This document shows positions 24,391-32,794 of a stretch of 33,630 nt of DNA, one piece after another; the stretch's first letter is position 1, and each line of letters begins with the position of its first letter. The notes under the pieces are model-generated. The model did not search any database, had not been told where the DNA came from, and saw only the letters and a program-made list of their open reading frames with translations. Origin of the DNA: Leptospiraceae bacterium (GTDB lineage Bacteria > Spirochaetota > Leptospiria > Leptospirales > Leptonemataceae); the NCBI GenBank assembly GCA_020440915.1, contig JAGRNE010000007.1, positions 1 through 33,630 of the forward strand. The letters run 5' to 3'. The position numbers were made by a program, and so were the translations under genes.

Positions 24391-24850
24391 TTACGAGGGC
24401 AGCTTTCTGTCTGCCCTGATTATCGTTTCGCTGGTTGTGTCCGGCGCTTGCTCTCTGGAAGACCGCCCCAGCCCTCCGGCGCCTCCCATAGGCAAGAAAG
24501 TGGTCTATGATGGAGAAGGAAGGAAAGATGTATATACCTTCTGTCCCGAAACCGTTGAAGTGGAGTTTCGCCATTCGCCGGATCGACCGCACATTCAGGA
24601 AGGAACCTGGCGACGCTCCGGCGAAGAGATCATAATTCATTGGAACCTGGAACGCGGTGGCCGGGGTCAGGGAAAACCTGTGGGCGAATGTCCGGACTGT
24701 GTTTTTCCATCGTATAAGGCATTTTCGCAGGCTCTGAACGAAGAGCAGCGAATGCCGTGGAAATTTATCGAGGAAAATCCCTTCGGAGACTGGAGCATTT
24801 CCGATCATGCTCGCCCCTGTCCTTCCATTCAGAACAGAAAGAGTCAATAG
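24347..24850 (+). CDS. Hypothetical lipoprotein, last gene of the DUF4349 cluster
   Basis: 167 residues from ATG 24347. A basic N terminus and hydrophobic stretch end in VSGAC, so Cys35 is the likely lipidated residue. The mature part is small, with GTWRRSGEEIIIHW, a beta-rich pattern reminiscent of lipocalin-like extracytoplasmic domains, and a CPDC pair that could bind metal or form a disulfide. I do not recognise a family. The start lies inside the preceding gene; no strong ribosome site is visible, so translation probably depends on the upstream gene. The frame is open further upstream but the signal peptide favours this start. Confidence 0.68.
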   Translation: MKRKSSLKSKLLNHSYEGSFLSALIIVSLVVSGACSLEDRPSPPAPPIGKKVVYDGEGRKDVYTFCPETVEVEFRHSPDRPHIQEGTWRRSGEEIIIHWNLERGGRGQGKPVGECPDCVFPSYKAFSQALNEEQRMPWKFIEENPFGDWSISDHARPCPSIQNRKSQ

Positions 24851-24862
24851 CAACTGGCGCTC

Positions 24863-24886
24863 ATCCTCTGCCCTGGGTCGGAGGAT
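24863..24886. terminator. Weak hairpin between convergent genes
   Basis: ATCCTC and GAGGAT form a 6-bp stem with a 12-base loop, followed on the plus strand by CGATTTCATTTCT. It lies after the last lipoprotein gene and before the 3' end of the opposing phosphatase gene, and could be a modest terminator for the lipoprotein set. Confidence 0.4.
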
Positions 24887-24944
24887 CGATTTCATTTCTC
24901 AGCATCGTGGCCTTACGCCAGATCTGGATATATAGGGACCGGCT

Positions 24945-26276
24945 TCAGTCCACGCCGTAATCGATGCATATGACGGCCACGTCGTCTTCCCGGGCTTGCT
25001 CATTGCAGAACTCCTCTACGTGATCCATAATGGAGCGAACAAATTCGGATGGAGACCGATGGCTATTTTCCTGTAAGAAGCGAGCCAGGCGTTCGCTACC
25101 GAATTGCTCTCCTTGCGGATTCATGGCCTCCACCACTCCGTCGGTGAACATCAGAATCCTGTCACCTTTTCGCAAAGGGCGACTTTCGGTTCGGAACTCA
25201 AAATCGGGCATAACGCCTAGAAGAAAGGTGTCTTCGGTGTCCAGCTCTTCCAGTCGCCTTTCATCAGAATGATAGAGCAGAGCCAGCGGATGTCCGGCCA
25301 CGCAATAGCTTAGCTCCTCTCTCTTAAGATCAATGACACAAAGGAAAGCGCTCAAATAATGGGTAAGGTCGCCTATGAAATTGTACATGCTGCGATTGGC
25401 GCCGCGAAGCATTTCGCCCGGGCTTGCCTCTCCGGAAACAGCCACAGTAAACACTGCTTTGGCCATGGCAGTTACCAGAGCCGCCGGCACCCCATGGCCG
25501 GAAACATCTGCGATGAATACTGCTGTGCGATCGGGACTCAATCGAATTACATCGTAGAGATCGCCGCCCACGCTCTCCAGCGCCAGATACCGGGAGCCCA
25601 GCCGCAGTCGGGTGGACGATGGCAATCGTTCTACTTCGGGCAACATCCTTTCTTGAATGATGCGAGCCATCTCCAGATCCCGGACCAGATGAGCCTCTGC
25701 TGCTTTGCGATCCCGAATTTCCTGGTTCAATTGAAAGAATAATCCGGATACGATGCGATTTACCAGCAGGAAGGAAAGTAGCGCTGTTCCGGAGGCAAAC
25801 AGGATGGCCCAGATCTCCGGAATCCTGGCCGCTCCCATCAAGTTTACCGGTGGAGCAATACCAAGGTATACCAGAAGTCCAACCAGAGCATACATGGCCG
25901 AAGAGAAAAGAGCGGTGAAGGCTCCGTAGTTCCGCTGGTCGGTCATGGAGGAAAGAGTAACGAGTATGACGTAGCCCATAACCAGAAATGAAGAAACATT
26001 GCCGGTTACATATACAAGCATGGACAGATAGCAAGAATCCGCGGCTGCAGGAACATAGCCGCTCCACCAGAGGCGTTCCTCCACCAGGATTCTAAGCTCT
26101 ATCAGGAGGAACCAGAGGAAGGAAAAGCTCAGATGAATTAGAGAAAGTATGAGCAACTCCGGAAAGTCAAAGAAGAACAAAAAAATAGTGAAGCCGGAGC
26201 TATAAGCGATCCGCGTGAGATTGATGGGGCGCAACTTGCTGGCATCTGAGCCTGTATCTCTCTTCTGTTTTCTCAT
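24945..26276 (-). CDS. Membrane-bound SpoIIE/PP2C-family serine phosphatase
   Basis: 443 residues. The first 180 residues hold about six membrane helices, followed by a short coiled coil (183-212, NQEIRDRKAAEAHLVRDLE). The SpoIIE/RsbU-type catalytic domain (about 220-440) shows metal-binding aspartates in VGGDLYDV, IADVSGHGVPAAL, FTDGVVEA and REDDVAVI. Such proteins dephosphorylate anti-sigma-factor antagonists or similar STAS proteins in partner-switching pathways; no anti-sigma or STAS gene is visible here. The frame extends to a GTG at 26405, but the extra residues do not look like a normal start; ATG 26276 is chosen without a strong ribosome site. It diverges from the hybrid kinase gene across 159 bases. 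Confidence 0.9.
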   Translation of the reverse strand: MRKQKRDTGSDASKLRPINLTRIAYSSGFTIFLFFFDFPELLILSLIHLSFSFLWFLLIELRILVEERLWWSGYVPAAADSCYLSMLVYVTGNVSSFLVMGYVILVTLSSMTDQRNYGAFTALFSSAMYALVGLLVYLGIAPPVNLMGAARIPEIWAILFASGTALLSFLLVNRIVSGLFFQLNQEIRDRKAAEAHLVRDLEMARIIQERMLPEVERLPSSTRLRLGSRYLALESVGGDLYDVIRLSPDRTAVFIADVSGHGVPAALVTAMAKAVFTVAVSGEASPGEMLRGANRSMYNFIGDLTHYLSAFLCVIDLKREELSYCVAGHPLALLYHSDERRLEELDTEDTFLLGVMPDFEFRTESRPLRKGDRILMFTDGVVEAMNPQGEQFGSERLARFLQENSHRSPSEFVRSIMDHVEEFCNEQAREDDVAVICIDYGVD

Positions 26277-26435
26277 ATGAGGCTCTAAATTCTTATCACA
26301 TAGCACATGATCGCAAGCGAAAAAGCCCAAAGCTGGGAAGAACAGCGGATAAAAGGACGGCCTCCTGGCGAAAAAATGCTTTAACCCGAAAGGCCACTGG
26401 CGCACACCTTATTCTGCTGGAACAATTCTCATTTC

Positions 26436-29030
26436 ATGAATTCGGTTGAAGAAAGCATTCCCCGGGCAGCCCCGCTACTCATCCTGGTGCTGGATGCGAA
26501 AGGGAAGTTGGAATACATAAATCCCTTCGGAGAGAGGCTTACAGGTTACTCCCTGGCGGAATTGCAGGGCCTGGATTTCTTCGACGTCTTTGTTTCTGAG
26601 TCCGATCGGCAGGAAGCCCGGCAGACCATGGAGCGCCTGCGCCAGCCAGATCAACGGGAAAGGAAGCTCGGGCCCATCATACTGAAAGACGGTTCCGTTC
26701 GATTGCTGGAATGGATTGGCTATCCCCTGGAGGGCCGTCGCTTTCTGGCTCTTGGCTACGATCTTTCCAGCAGTCTCACCGGGGCCTTCGAATTACGAGA
26801 AGTCCTGGATGAAATGCCCGTCAATATTGTCATTCTGGACCGGGATGCCAGAATTGTAGAGATAAATCAGTTTCCCCTGACTGGCGTCAATCTCAGCCGC
26901 GAAAGTGTAATTGGACGGTCCTTTCTGGATCAACCCTGGTTTACAGAAGAGAAAGAAAAGCAGAAGTTTGCCGACCTTTTCCGGGAGGTGCTCCAGGGGC
27001 ACATCGCCAGAAATGTCTTTCGTCTGAGGTTTCATAATGAATGGAGGTGGGTTCAGGGGGTGTTTGCGCCCATCCATCAGGACGGAGAAATCCATAGCGT
27101 TGTTGGCTTTGGTAGCGATATAACAGAGCTACGAGAGGCGCAGGAATCCACCCGGGAGGCCATCCAGCTATTAAAGACTGTGGCGGCTGGCGCCCCCATC
27201 ATCATCGCATCCCTGGATTCTTCTGGCCGGTTCATTATTTGCGAAGGCATGGGCTGGCAGGAGCTGTCTTCCGAGGAAATGGTAGGGCGGGACGCAAGGG
27301 ACTTTCTTTCGCACGTACCCGGCTGGAACAACGCTATCGGGAGCGCCTTTTCCGGAATCAAGTCTACCCTGGAGGGCAGGCTGGGTTCGCGAGATTTCGA
27401 AGTCACCTTTCTGCCGGCTCCTGATTCCGGTGGCATAACCCTGGTTGGCTTCGAAATCACTCAAAGAAAGGATTCGCAGAAACGTATCCAGCAGATGAAT
27501 CAGGAGCTGGAGACCCGCATACTGGTTCGTACCGAGGCTCTTCAGGAAAGCGAAGAGCGGTTTCGTCAGATTGCGGAGCATGTAAGAGATGTATTCTTCC
27601 TGGCCAGCCCGGATCTTTCCAGGGCCTATTATCTGAGCCCTGCCTTCGAGGAGCTCTGGGGCGAGTCGGCCCAGGCATTCGTAGATTCCGGTAGAAGCCC
27701 TCTGGATCGCGTCCATCCACAGGATCAAAAAGCTCTGTTAGAGATTATAGAACAGAACCGTCCCGGTCAGACCGTGGACCGGGAGTTCCGATTGTTGCGG
27801 AGGGATGGCCAGGAGCGATGGGTTCGGCTCCGTACATTTCCTCTGCCAGGGCCGGGAGAGGCGCGGGTGGCGGGCGTTGCCGAAGACATCACCGATGCCT
27901 TTCGCAGTAGAATGGAACTCATCGCTTCCAGGGAAAAAGCCAATCGTGCGAATCGAGCAAAGTCCGAATTTACGGCCCGAATGTCTCATGAGTTGCGCAC
28001 TCCGCTAAATGCAATTCTGGGCTTTGTTCAAGTCCTGAGCCAGAAGGCAGGCCAGGAATACCAGGGCGATTTAAGGGAGATTCGTGAAGCGGGCAATCAT
28101 CTGGTCTCATTGATCGACGATCTTCTGGATATCTCTCGGGTCGAGACCGACCAGCTCCAGGTGAAAACCGAGTCTTTGCCCCTCCAGCTTCTGGTGGAAC
28201 AGGCTTGCCGCTATCTTGCGAATCGAGTGCGAAAGAAGCAGCAAAACCTCACCAGGGACGTATCTGCAGAGCTCTGGGTGAAAGGGGATCGGACACGGAT
28301 CGTTCAAATTCTGATCAACCTGCTAAGCAATGCCAGCAAATACAGCGCAGTTGGCGATCGAATTACGGTTCGGGCCTACACCGCCGGCGAACGGGTGCGA
28401 ATCCACGTAGCCGATACCGGCCCCGGAATTGCTGAAGCCAAGCAACCCAGGCTTTTCTCTCCTTTCGAACGATTGGGCGAGAGTAGCAGCGAAGGCGTGG
28501 GTCTTGGACTGTACCTTTCGCGGGAATTGGCCATTCGCATGAACGGCTCCATGGGCTTGACGTCCAGGGAGGGGCACGGATCGGATTTCTGGCTTGAGCT
28601 TCCTCTGGGTCTGGCCATGCCTCGGCCCGGCGAAGGCCTGTCGAAAGCGAAGAAATACCAGCGATCCATCAATGTACTGTATATTGAAGACAATCCGGTA
28701 AACCTTCGAGTTATTGGCTCGATGATGGAAACGATGGAAAACGTAAGATTTCGTGGCGTGGATAATCCGGAAGCAGGCCTTTTTGCCGCACAACAGGAAG
28801 CTCCGGATGTAATTCTGGTAGATATGAATCTTGGAGATAGTACCGGTTACGACGTTATGGAAAGTGTGCGCAAAATATCTACTTTGCGCGCAGTCCCCCT
28901 GGTGGCGGTTTCCGCAGATGCAATGCACGATAACGTTCAAGCCGCGCTGGACGCGGGCTTTGCCGCCTACGTGAAGAAGCCTGTGGAGATGGATGAACTT
29001 ATGGGATGCCTGTACAGGCTAACAGTCTGA
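26436..29030 (+). CDS. PAS-containing hybrid histidine kinase with receiver domain
   Basis: 864 residues without membrane helices. Sensory PAS-type domains occupy about 10-110, 120-235, 245-345 and 370-490, with a coiled coil between the third and fourth. The dimerisation domain has the phospho-accepting H518 in MSHELRTPLN. The ATPase domain shows NLLSNASKYS, ADTGPGIAEA and GVGLGLYLSRELA. The C-terminal receiver (745-864) has acidic pocket E751/D752, phospho-acceptor D796 and K848. There is no output domain, so phosphate is probably passed on to a separate protein or the receiver tunes the kinase. The nearest candidate partner is the divergent SpoIIE phosphatase. The ATG at 26436 lacks a strong ribosome site. 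Confidence 0.94.
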   Translation: MNSVEESIPRAAPLLILVLDAKGKLEYINPFGERLTGYSLAELQGLDFFDVFVSESDRQEARQTMERLRQPDQRERKLGPIILKDGSVRLLEWIGYPLEGRRFLALGYDLSSSLTGAFELREVLDEMPVNIVILDRDARIVEINQFPLTGVNLSRESVIGRSFLDQPWFTEEKEKQKFADLFREVLQGHIARNVFRLRFHNEWRWVQGVFAPIHQDGEIHSVVGFGSDITELREAQESTREAIQLLKTVAAGAPIIIASLDSSGRFIICEGMGWQELSSEEMVGRDARDFLSHVPGWNNAIGSAFSGIKSTLEGRLGSRDFEVTFLPAPDSGGITLVGFEITQRKDSQKRIQQMNQELETRILVRTEALQESEERFRQIAEHVRDVFFLASPDLSRAYYLSPAFEELWGESAQAFVDSGRSPLDRVHPQDQKALLEIIEQNRPGQTVDREFRLLRRDGQERWVRLRTFPLPGPGEARVAGVAEDITDAFRSRMELIASREKANRANRAKSEFTARMSHELRTPLNAILGFVQVLSQKAGQEYQGDLREIREAGNHLVSLIDDLLDISRVETDQLQVKTESLPLQLLVEQACRYLANRVRKKQQNLTRDVSAELWVKGDRTRIVQILINLLSNASKYSAVGDRITVRAYTAGERVRIHVADTGPGIAEAKQPRLFSPFERLGESSSEGVGLGLYLSRELAIRMNGSMGLTSREGHGSDFWLELPLGLAMPRPGEGLSKAKKYQRSINVLYIEDNPVNLRVIGSMMETMENVRFRGVDNPEAGLFAAQQEAPDVILVDMNLGDSTGYDVMESVRKISTLRAVPLVAVSADAMHDNVQAALDAGFAAYVKKPVEMDELMGCLYRLTV

Positions 29031-29095
29031 GCGGATGCGCTCTGGATTGTATCGGGACTTGCCAATATTGATTCTTATGACAAAGGCGAAAGAAT

Positions 29096-29112
29096 GCGGG
29101 CCCGGGGCCCGC
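29096..29112 (-). terminator. GC palindrome terminator of the YidB-like gene
   Basis: GCGGGCCCGGGGCCCGC is a near-perfect inverted repeat, folding as a 6-bp stem with a 5-base loop. On the minus strand it follows the stop of the YidB-like gene and is succeeded by ATTCTTTCGCCTTTG, which is U-rich enough for termination. On the plus strand no T run follows, so it serves the kinase gene poorly. Confidence 0.6.
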
Positions 29113-29118
29113 AAGATG

Positions 29119-29526
29119 TCACATAAATCCTTTCAGAACATTCATTCCTGAGGTCAGAAGGGATCCGTCGTTCCCTGCCTGGCCATCCGGAGTCAGTTGA
29201 TTGATGATCACCGGAAGCAGCGCGGCCAGGATGGGCGCCACTTTTGATGCATCAATGCCCAGTTCGCTGGAAAGTTCGGAGATAGTACCGGAGTCCAGAG
29301 CGCTCTGGATTTCGGATGCATCCACCGATGCATTGGCTCCATTCCCTACCCAGGATGTTACCTTCTCTTCCATTCCGTTTTGCTTGAGTACGGACACTAT
29401 AGTGTCTATGCGACTGCTGCCGCCGCCAGAAGAAAGGAGGGACTTCGCAATATTGCCTACGTCCAGGCCTCCCAGGTCGGCATTGGAGCCGGACAATTCA
29501 TTCATTACACTGTTTAGAAACGACAT
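29119..29526 (-). CDS. YidB/DUF937 family protein
   Basis: 135 residues from ATG 29526. The glycine- and serine-rich first half carries a 'KSLLSSGGGSSRIDTIVSVL' segment. The second half has EEKVTSWVGNGANASVDASE, then KVAPILAALLPVIINQLTPDG, both typical of the YidB/DUF937 family, whose biochemical role is not established. No export signal. The frame stays open to a TTG at 29559, but that TTG lies inside the likely -35 box, so the ATG is preferred. There is no Shine-Dalgarno sequence; a promoter directly abuts the ATG. It is encoded after the MBL-fold gene on the same strand but 304 bases away. Confidence 0.82.
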   Translation of the reverse strand: MSFLNSVMNELSGSNADLGGLDVGNIAKSLLSSGGGSSRIDTIVSVLKQNGMEEKVTSWVGNGANASVDASEIQSALDSGTISELSSELGIDASKVAPILAALLPVIINQLTPDGQAGNDGSLLTSGMNVLKGFM

Positions 29527-29532
29527 CCGGGT

Positions 29533-29560
29533 ATAGTAATTCGTCAGCAGGGAGCGCAAG
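29533..29560 (-). promoter_or_regulatory. Sigma-70-type promoter placing the start point at the ATG
   Basis: On the minus strand CTTGCG (29560-29555) and TACTAT (29538-29533) are separated by 16 bases. Six bases follow the -10 box before the A of ATG 29526, so the predicted start point is that A itself. Together with the missing ribosome site this points to a leaderless mRNA. Confidence 0.5.
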
Positions 29561-29830
29561 CGAAAAAGATTCGGACCAGGTTACGAAACGAAAAAAAGCA
29601 TCCATACATTAGAGTTTATCCGAGAGGTACGCGAATGCCTCGGGATGTTCTGCGGTATATGCGAACGAGACGTCTGTCTTTGGATTCTGCCTGTCTTGCG
29701 TGGAGCAGCCCGGGGCGAAATTCGACAGGAGGGATTGGACAGAATGTCCAGCAACCTTCATATAAGATCTGGTCAGGAATGGCCCTTAAATGCCGGGCAA
29801 GAGGCTCAAGGAAACCATACCTGTGCGGCT
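29561..29830. other. Intergenic region upstream of the YidB-like gene
   Basis: About 270 bases between the YidB-like promoter and the stop of the MBL-fold gene, both read on the minus strand. It contains no strong hairpin. On the plus strand an open frame beginning at ATG 29645 has an N terminus with a Cys-x2-Cys pair and another Cys (FCGICERDVC), but no ribosome site; a second frame from ATG 29635 has GAGAGG upstream but an unconvincing protein. Neither is called as a gene. Confidence 0.4.
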
Positions 29831-30847
29831 CTAATCCTTCCAGATGTACTGCTCGTATGGAGGATCGATTTCCTGAATGTCGATGTGCCCTTCTCGATTG
29901 AATTTATCTATGAAGGAGTGCATAACTGCCAGCGCTGTAGAATAATGACCTCTTGCCTCAATCTTTTCGCCCATTGCCTGTATCGTCAGTTCGCGAAGAT
30001 CAATGGGGCCTTCTTTCAGCCTGTTCTTCAACCCTCGTTCAAGTATTCCAATGGTTCGAATGAGTAATTTGATCGCCCTCTGTGGATTCTGCGGTTCGTC
30101 GAAATGAGCAGGAAGTAGTCTGCGAATAGGTAGCTTGAGCAATCGATCCAGACTTTCCTGATATTTACCAAGGTTGCCGTCCAGCTCAGCATAGACTGCG
30201 GACACATTCTGCAGTACCAGATCTCCGGTGAAGTAGATGCCTTCTCCTACAAGGTAAGGAGTGAGATGCCACTGGTTATGGCCGGGAGTATAGATGAAGC
30301 CAAGTTCCCTGTCGCCTATGGGAATAACATCGCCCTCTTGAAGCTCCACATCCATCTTCAGTACAGGGTCCACCTTATGGTCCACTTCAACGGCATCCAA
30401 AAACTTGATGAAGCTTTCTTCGGACTTTCGCGCCAGCTCCTTTCGCTGGTTCTGGTCTCCCTGAGACTTATATATTAGTCGATTGTTGGCACGCTGAAAG
30501 CGGCGCATATGATCCCTGTAATCGCCTACGTGTGAAGCCATGCCTACCATTCCGTACAGGGTGGCGTTGGAGTAGCTGCGGATCACCAGAGCGGCGCTTA
30601 TGTGATCGATGTGATCGTGGGTGTAGAATATCTTCTTAATTTTGTGCAAACTGTAACCGATTTCTTTGAGCGCCCTTTGCAGAAGTCCCAGGTTCTGCAC
30701 GTATCCGGTATCTATGAGAACTGGCTCTCCGGAATCGATGAGGTAGATATTGTTGTCCTCGTAGAACGGTTGAGGGATCTTTACCCGCCAGATACCCTCT
30801 CCCATATCGGAAAACCGGGGAATGGAATCGTAACTGTGGACCTGCAT
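29831..30847 (-). CDS. Metallo-beta-lactamase-fold hydrolase
   Basis: 338 residues. The metal-site motif THDHIDH at 76-82 is followed by H190 in TPGHNQWH, D209 in FTGDLVL and H248 in LLPAHFDEP, a complete binuclear set. After the MBL fold come about 80 helical residues forming the C-terminal domain seen in many MBL hydrolases. An inserted helical segment rich in Lys/Arg lies at about 105-160. The substrate (thioester, lactone, phosphodiester or other) cannot be assigned. ATG 30847 is chosen; the 45 upstream residues in the open frame are low-quality. No signal peptide, so cytosolic. It diverges from the LamG gene across 184 bases. Confidence 0.88.
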   Translation of the reverse strand: MQVHSYDSIPRFSDMGEGIWRVKIPQPFYEDNNIYLIDSGEPVLIDTGYVQNLGLLQRALKEIGYSLHKIKKIFYTHDHIDHISAALVIRSYSNATLYGMVGMASHVGDYRDHMRRFQRANNRLIYKSQGDQNQRKELARKSEESFIKFLDAVEVDHKVDPVLKMDVELQEGDVIPIGDRELGFIYTPGHNQWHLTPYLVGEGIYFTGDLVLQNVSAVYAELDGNLGKYQESLDRLLKLPIRRLLPAHFDEPQNPQRAIKLLIRTIGILERGLKNRLKEGPIDLRELTIQAMGEKIEARGHYSTALAVMHSFIDKFNREGHIDIQEIDPPYEQYIWKD

Positions 30848-31031
30848 ATATCCAGGCTCGGGGAGGCTGCAACAGGGAAAAGGAAAAAGGGCCGGAAAAT
30901 AAGTCTGGCGTTCTTTAGATCTGGGTCGAACCGGATATCTGGGATCAAACCGGCATTTTGCTGTACAGGCAGCGCCCTTCATCTGGCCTTTTTTCGTTTA
31001 ACCGTGCCCGTCCCACTTCGTCTATGCAGAT

Positions 31032-31913
31032 ATGAATGTCTATGGAAAGCCGGTTCTCTGGAGCCTGGGATTCGCTTTTCTGGCCGCGATCATGTTTGCC
31101 TCCGGTGGCCTTAAGGCGGGCGCGGAAGGCCTAATACTTCATATTCCGTTTAGCGAAGGTCCGGGGGCCAGTGTTTTCTCCGATACCTCCGGACACGGCC
31201 ACAGCGCCCGTTGCGGAACATCCATTCCCTGTCCGGAGGCAAGAATGGATCATGGTTTTTTTCGACTGAGCGATTCGCACTGGGAATGGCTGGAGGTAGC
31301 GCACAGTGAAGAGCTCAACCCGGGAACAGAATTCACCATGGCAGTCTGGATTCGTCCAGGCAACGCAATCTGGGAAAACGGCCAACCAGTAAGGATTGGC
31401 GGAGGCAAGATAATGGGAAAGACAAATGCTCTCTTTGATGGGGGCTTTGTCCTGGGTACCGATGTAAAAAGCCAGGAAAATCTGACCTATCAGCTCTACC
31501 CCGAAATATGGGATTCCAGGGGCAGGAACCATGTGTTTCGAGCCGGAGAATTCCGGTTTGGAGAATGGACGCATCTTGCGGTAACCTGGAAGAGCGGCGG
31601 TCACATGATTGGCTACGTCAATGGAAAGGAAGTCCATCGCATCAAAGCCAGTGCTCTTCCCGTGGGCCGGAACACCAATCCTTTTCGCATCGGCATTGCT
31701 CCCTGGGACACAAATGCCCTGGCCTTTGGCGGCGGCATCGACGACATTCGCCTCTACAGGGAGGAGTTGAGTGCGAATGAGGTAGCGGCTCTCTTGCAGC
31801 TGGGAAGAAACTCCGATGCCCAAATCGAAATTCCGCCCAATCCAGAACCGGACTCTACTGATCTCGAGACTATTGAATCGCCCGGGCCCACCCCAGAGAA
31901 CAGCACCCCTTAG
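31032..31913 (+). CDS. Secreted LamG/concanavalin-like domain protein
   Basis: 293 residues. A signal peptide (1-31, ending KAGA) precedes one LamG-like jelly-roll domain (about 34-260). Its hallmarks are LILHIPFSEGPG, DTSGHGHSA, TEFTMAVWIRPG, EWTHLAVTWKSGGHMIGYVNGKEV and GIDDIRLYREELSANEVAAL. The C terminus (265-293) is a Pro/Glu/Ser/Thr tail. Such domains bind carbohydrate or protein ligands on or outside the cell surface; no catalytic residues are visible. The ATG 31032 lacks a good ribosome site but gives a sensible signal peptide. It stands alone; the next convincing gene is nearly 300 bases on. Confidence 0.86.
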   Translation: MNVYGKPVLWSLGFAFLAAIMFASGGLKAGAEGLILHIPFSEGPGASVFSDTSGHGHSARCGTSIPCPEARMDHGFFRLSDSHWEWLEVAHSEELNPGTEFTMAVWIRPGNAIWENGQPVRIGGGKIMGKTNALFDGGFVLGTDVKSQENLTYQLYPEIWDSRGRNHVFRAGEFRFGEWTHLAVTWKSGGHMIGYVNGKEVHRIKASALPVGRNTNPFRIGIAPWDTNALAFGGGIDDIRLYREELSANEVAALLQLGRNSDAQIEIPPNPEPDSTDLETIESPGPTPENSTP

Positions 31914-31917
31914 TGCC

Positions 31918-32115
31918 ATGTTCAAAAATGCATTCCAGAACCTGCCAGGACGATACTCGAAGCCCTTCGATAAGGATAAATGCTACAGCCTTCCTGTTGC
32001 CCGGAGATCGGAAGCCTGGCTGACGAAAAAGAGAGTTAGTGGCGAAGCTTGGAAGGGCTCCAGAAAAGAATTCAGAAATCCCGGAGCACCTGAAAAATTT
32101 ATCGGCCTTCCCTGA
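31918..32115 (+). CDS. Possible small basic protein (65 residues)
   Basis: An ATG six bases after the LamG stop opens a 65-codon frame (MFKNAFQNLPGRYSKPF start) with Lys/Arg-rich composition and no signal peptide or known motif. No ribosome site is seen and its stop falls inside the first arm of a hairpin. It may be noise in a 295-base gap; it is listed because nothing else occupies the stretch. Confidence 0.22.
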   Translation: MFKNAFQNLPGRYSKPFDKDKCYSLPVARRSEAWLTKKRVSGEAWKGSRKEFRNPGAPEKFIGLP

Positions 32116-32137
32116 AAATTGCTATCCCGGGAAGGCC
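32104..32137 (+). terminator. Stem-loop upstream of the small exported protein gene
   Basis: GGCCTTCCC and GGGAAGGCC form a perfect 9-bp stem around a 16-base loop. It lies about 70 bases before the 76-residue protein gene. With no U run after it, it may be the 3' end of the LamG transcript, or an element in the leader of the next gene. Confidence 0.45.
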
Positions 32138-32208
32138 GGCACTCGTCCATTCTTTCAGGTCGCTCGCCCGGGCGGCCTCCTACAACGAAACCGGGCAGGA
32201 GATACAAA

Positions 32209-32439
32209 ATGAAACGTATCCTTTTTGGAGCTATCGCAGCTCTAATTCTCTCTACTGGCATCTACGCAGAGCCGGATGGAGAGCAAATCCTCGAAGAGTG
32301 TCTGATCGAAGCTGACGGACGCGGCTACGATATCGAGAGCGATGCATTTGCTGAGCGCGTGGGAACAGCCATCGCAAACGAGGACTCCGGAACTATGATG
32401 GAAGTGTGCCCCCAGACATTCCAGAAATACGACGACTAA
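32209..32439 (+). CDS. Small exported acidic protein with two cysteines
   Basis: 76 residues. A clean signal peptide (MKRILFGAIA start, cleavage after IYA at residue 20) leaves a 56-residue mature acidic protein. Cysteines at 31 and 67 could form one disulfide in the periplasm. No known family is recognised. AGGAG at a good distance before the ATG supports the start, which is 30 codons inside a longer frame. A hairpin with a UUCG loop follows the stop within ten bases. Standing between two hairpins, it is probably an independent, well-expressed transcript. Confidence 0.8.
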   Translation: MKRILFGAIAALILSTGIYAEPDGEQILEECLIEADGRGYDIESDAFAERVGTAIANEDSGTMMEVCPQTFQKYDD

Positions 32440-32446
32440 TTTTTCG

Positions 32447-32466
32447 GGCCGCTCTTCGGAGCGGCC
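32447..32466 (+). terminator. UUCG-loop hairpin after the small exported protein gene
   Basis: GGCCGCTC and GAGCGGCC form a perfect 8-bp stem closed by the very stable C(UUCG)G tetraloop, seven bases after the TAA. Only a broken T-rich run follows (TCATCATACACTCATTTCTTTT), so it is a somewhat atypical rho-independent terminator. Confidence 0.7.
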
Positions 32467-32794
32467 TCATCATACACTCATTTCTTTTGTATTGCCTTCA
32501 ATTCTAAACCCGTTTCGTGCGGCCAGCCCTGAAATCCTCCGGAATGTTTCGGGTCATTCTTTCCTGATCGTTTCCGATTCTGACTCGCCTCCCTGCTACC
32601 ACGTGCGATTCGCCGGGCGAGAAAAAGCTGCTAACCGTCAGAATTTGCGGGCTCTAATGGGCGAAATATAACAGGTCTTACTGGGCCCGATGAGCGCCTA
32701 CTTTGCAGCGCGGGATGCCCGGTCCAACCCCGGGAAGAAAAACCCGAAATGGGCAAAAATACCCAGAATTGGGGATACCAAAAATCATGTACTG
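32467..32794. other. Noncoding stretch with short repeats
   Basis: About 330 bases with no convincing gene. AATGGGCGAAATA at 32656 recurs with one or two changes at 32748. From 32743 onward CCC and GGG triplets alternate (CCCGAAATGGG, then CCCAGAATTGGG), able to form two short hairpins just before a promoter. Nothing matches a riboswitch, tRNA or 6S RNA that I recognise. Confidence 0.4.
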
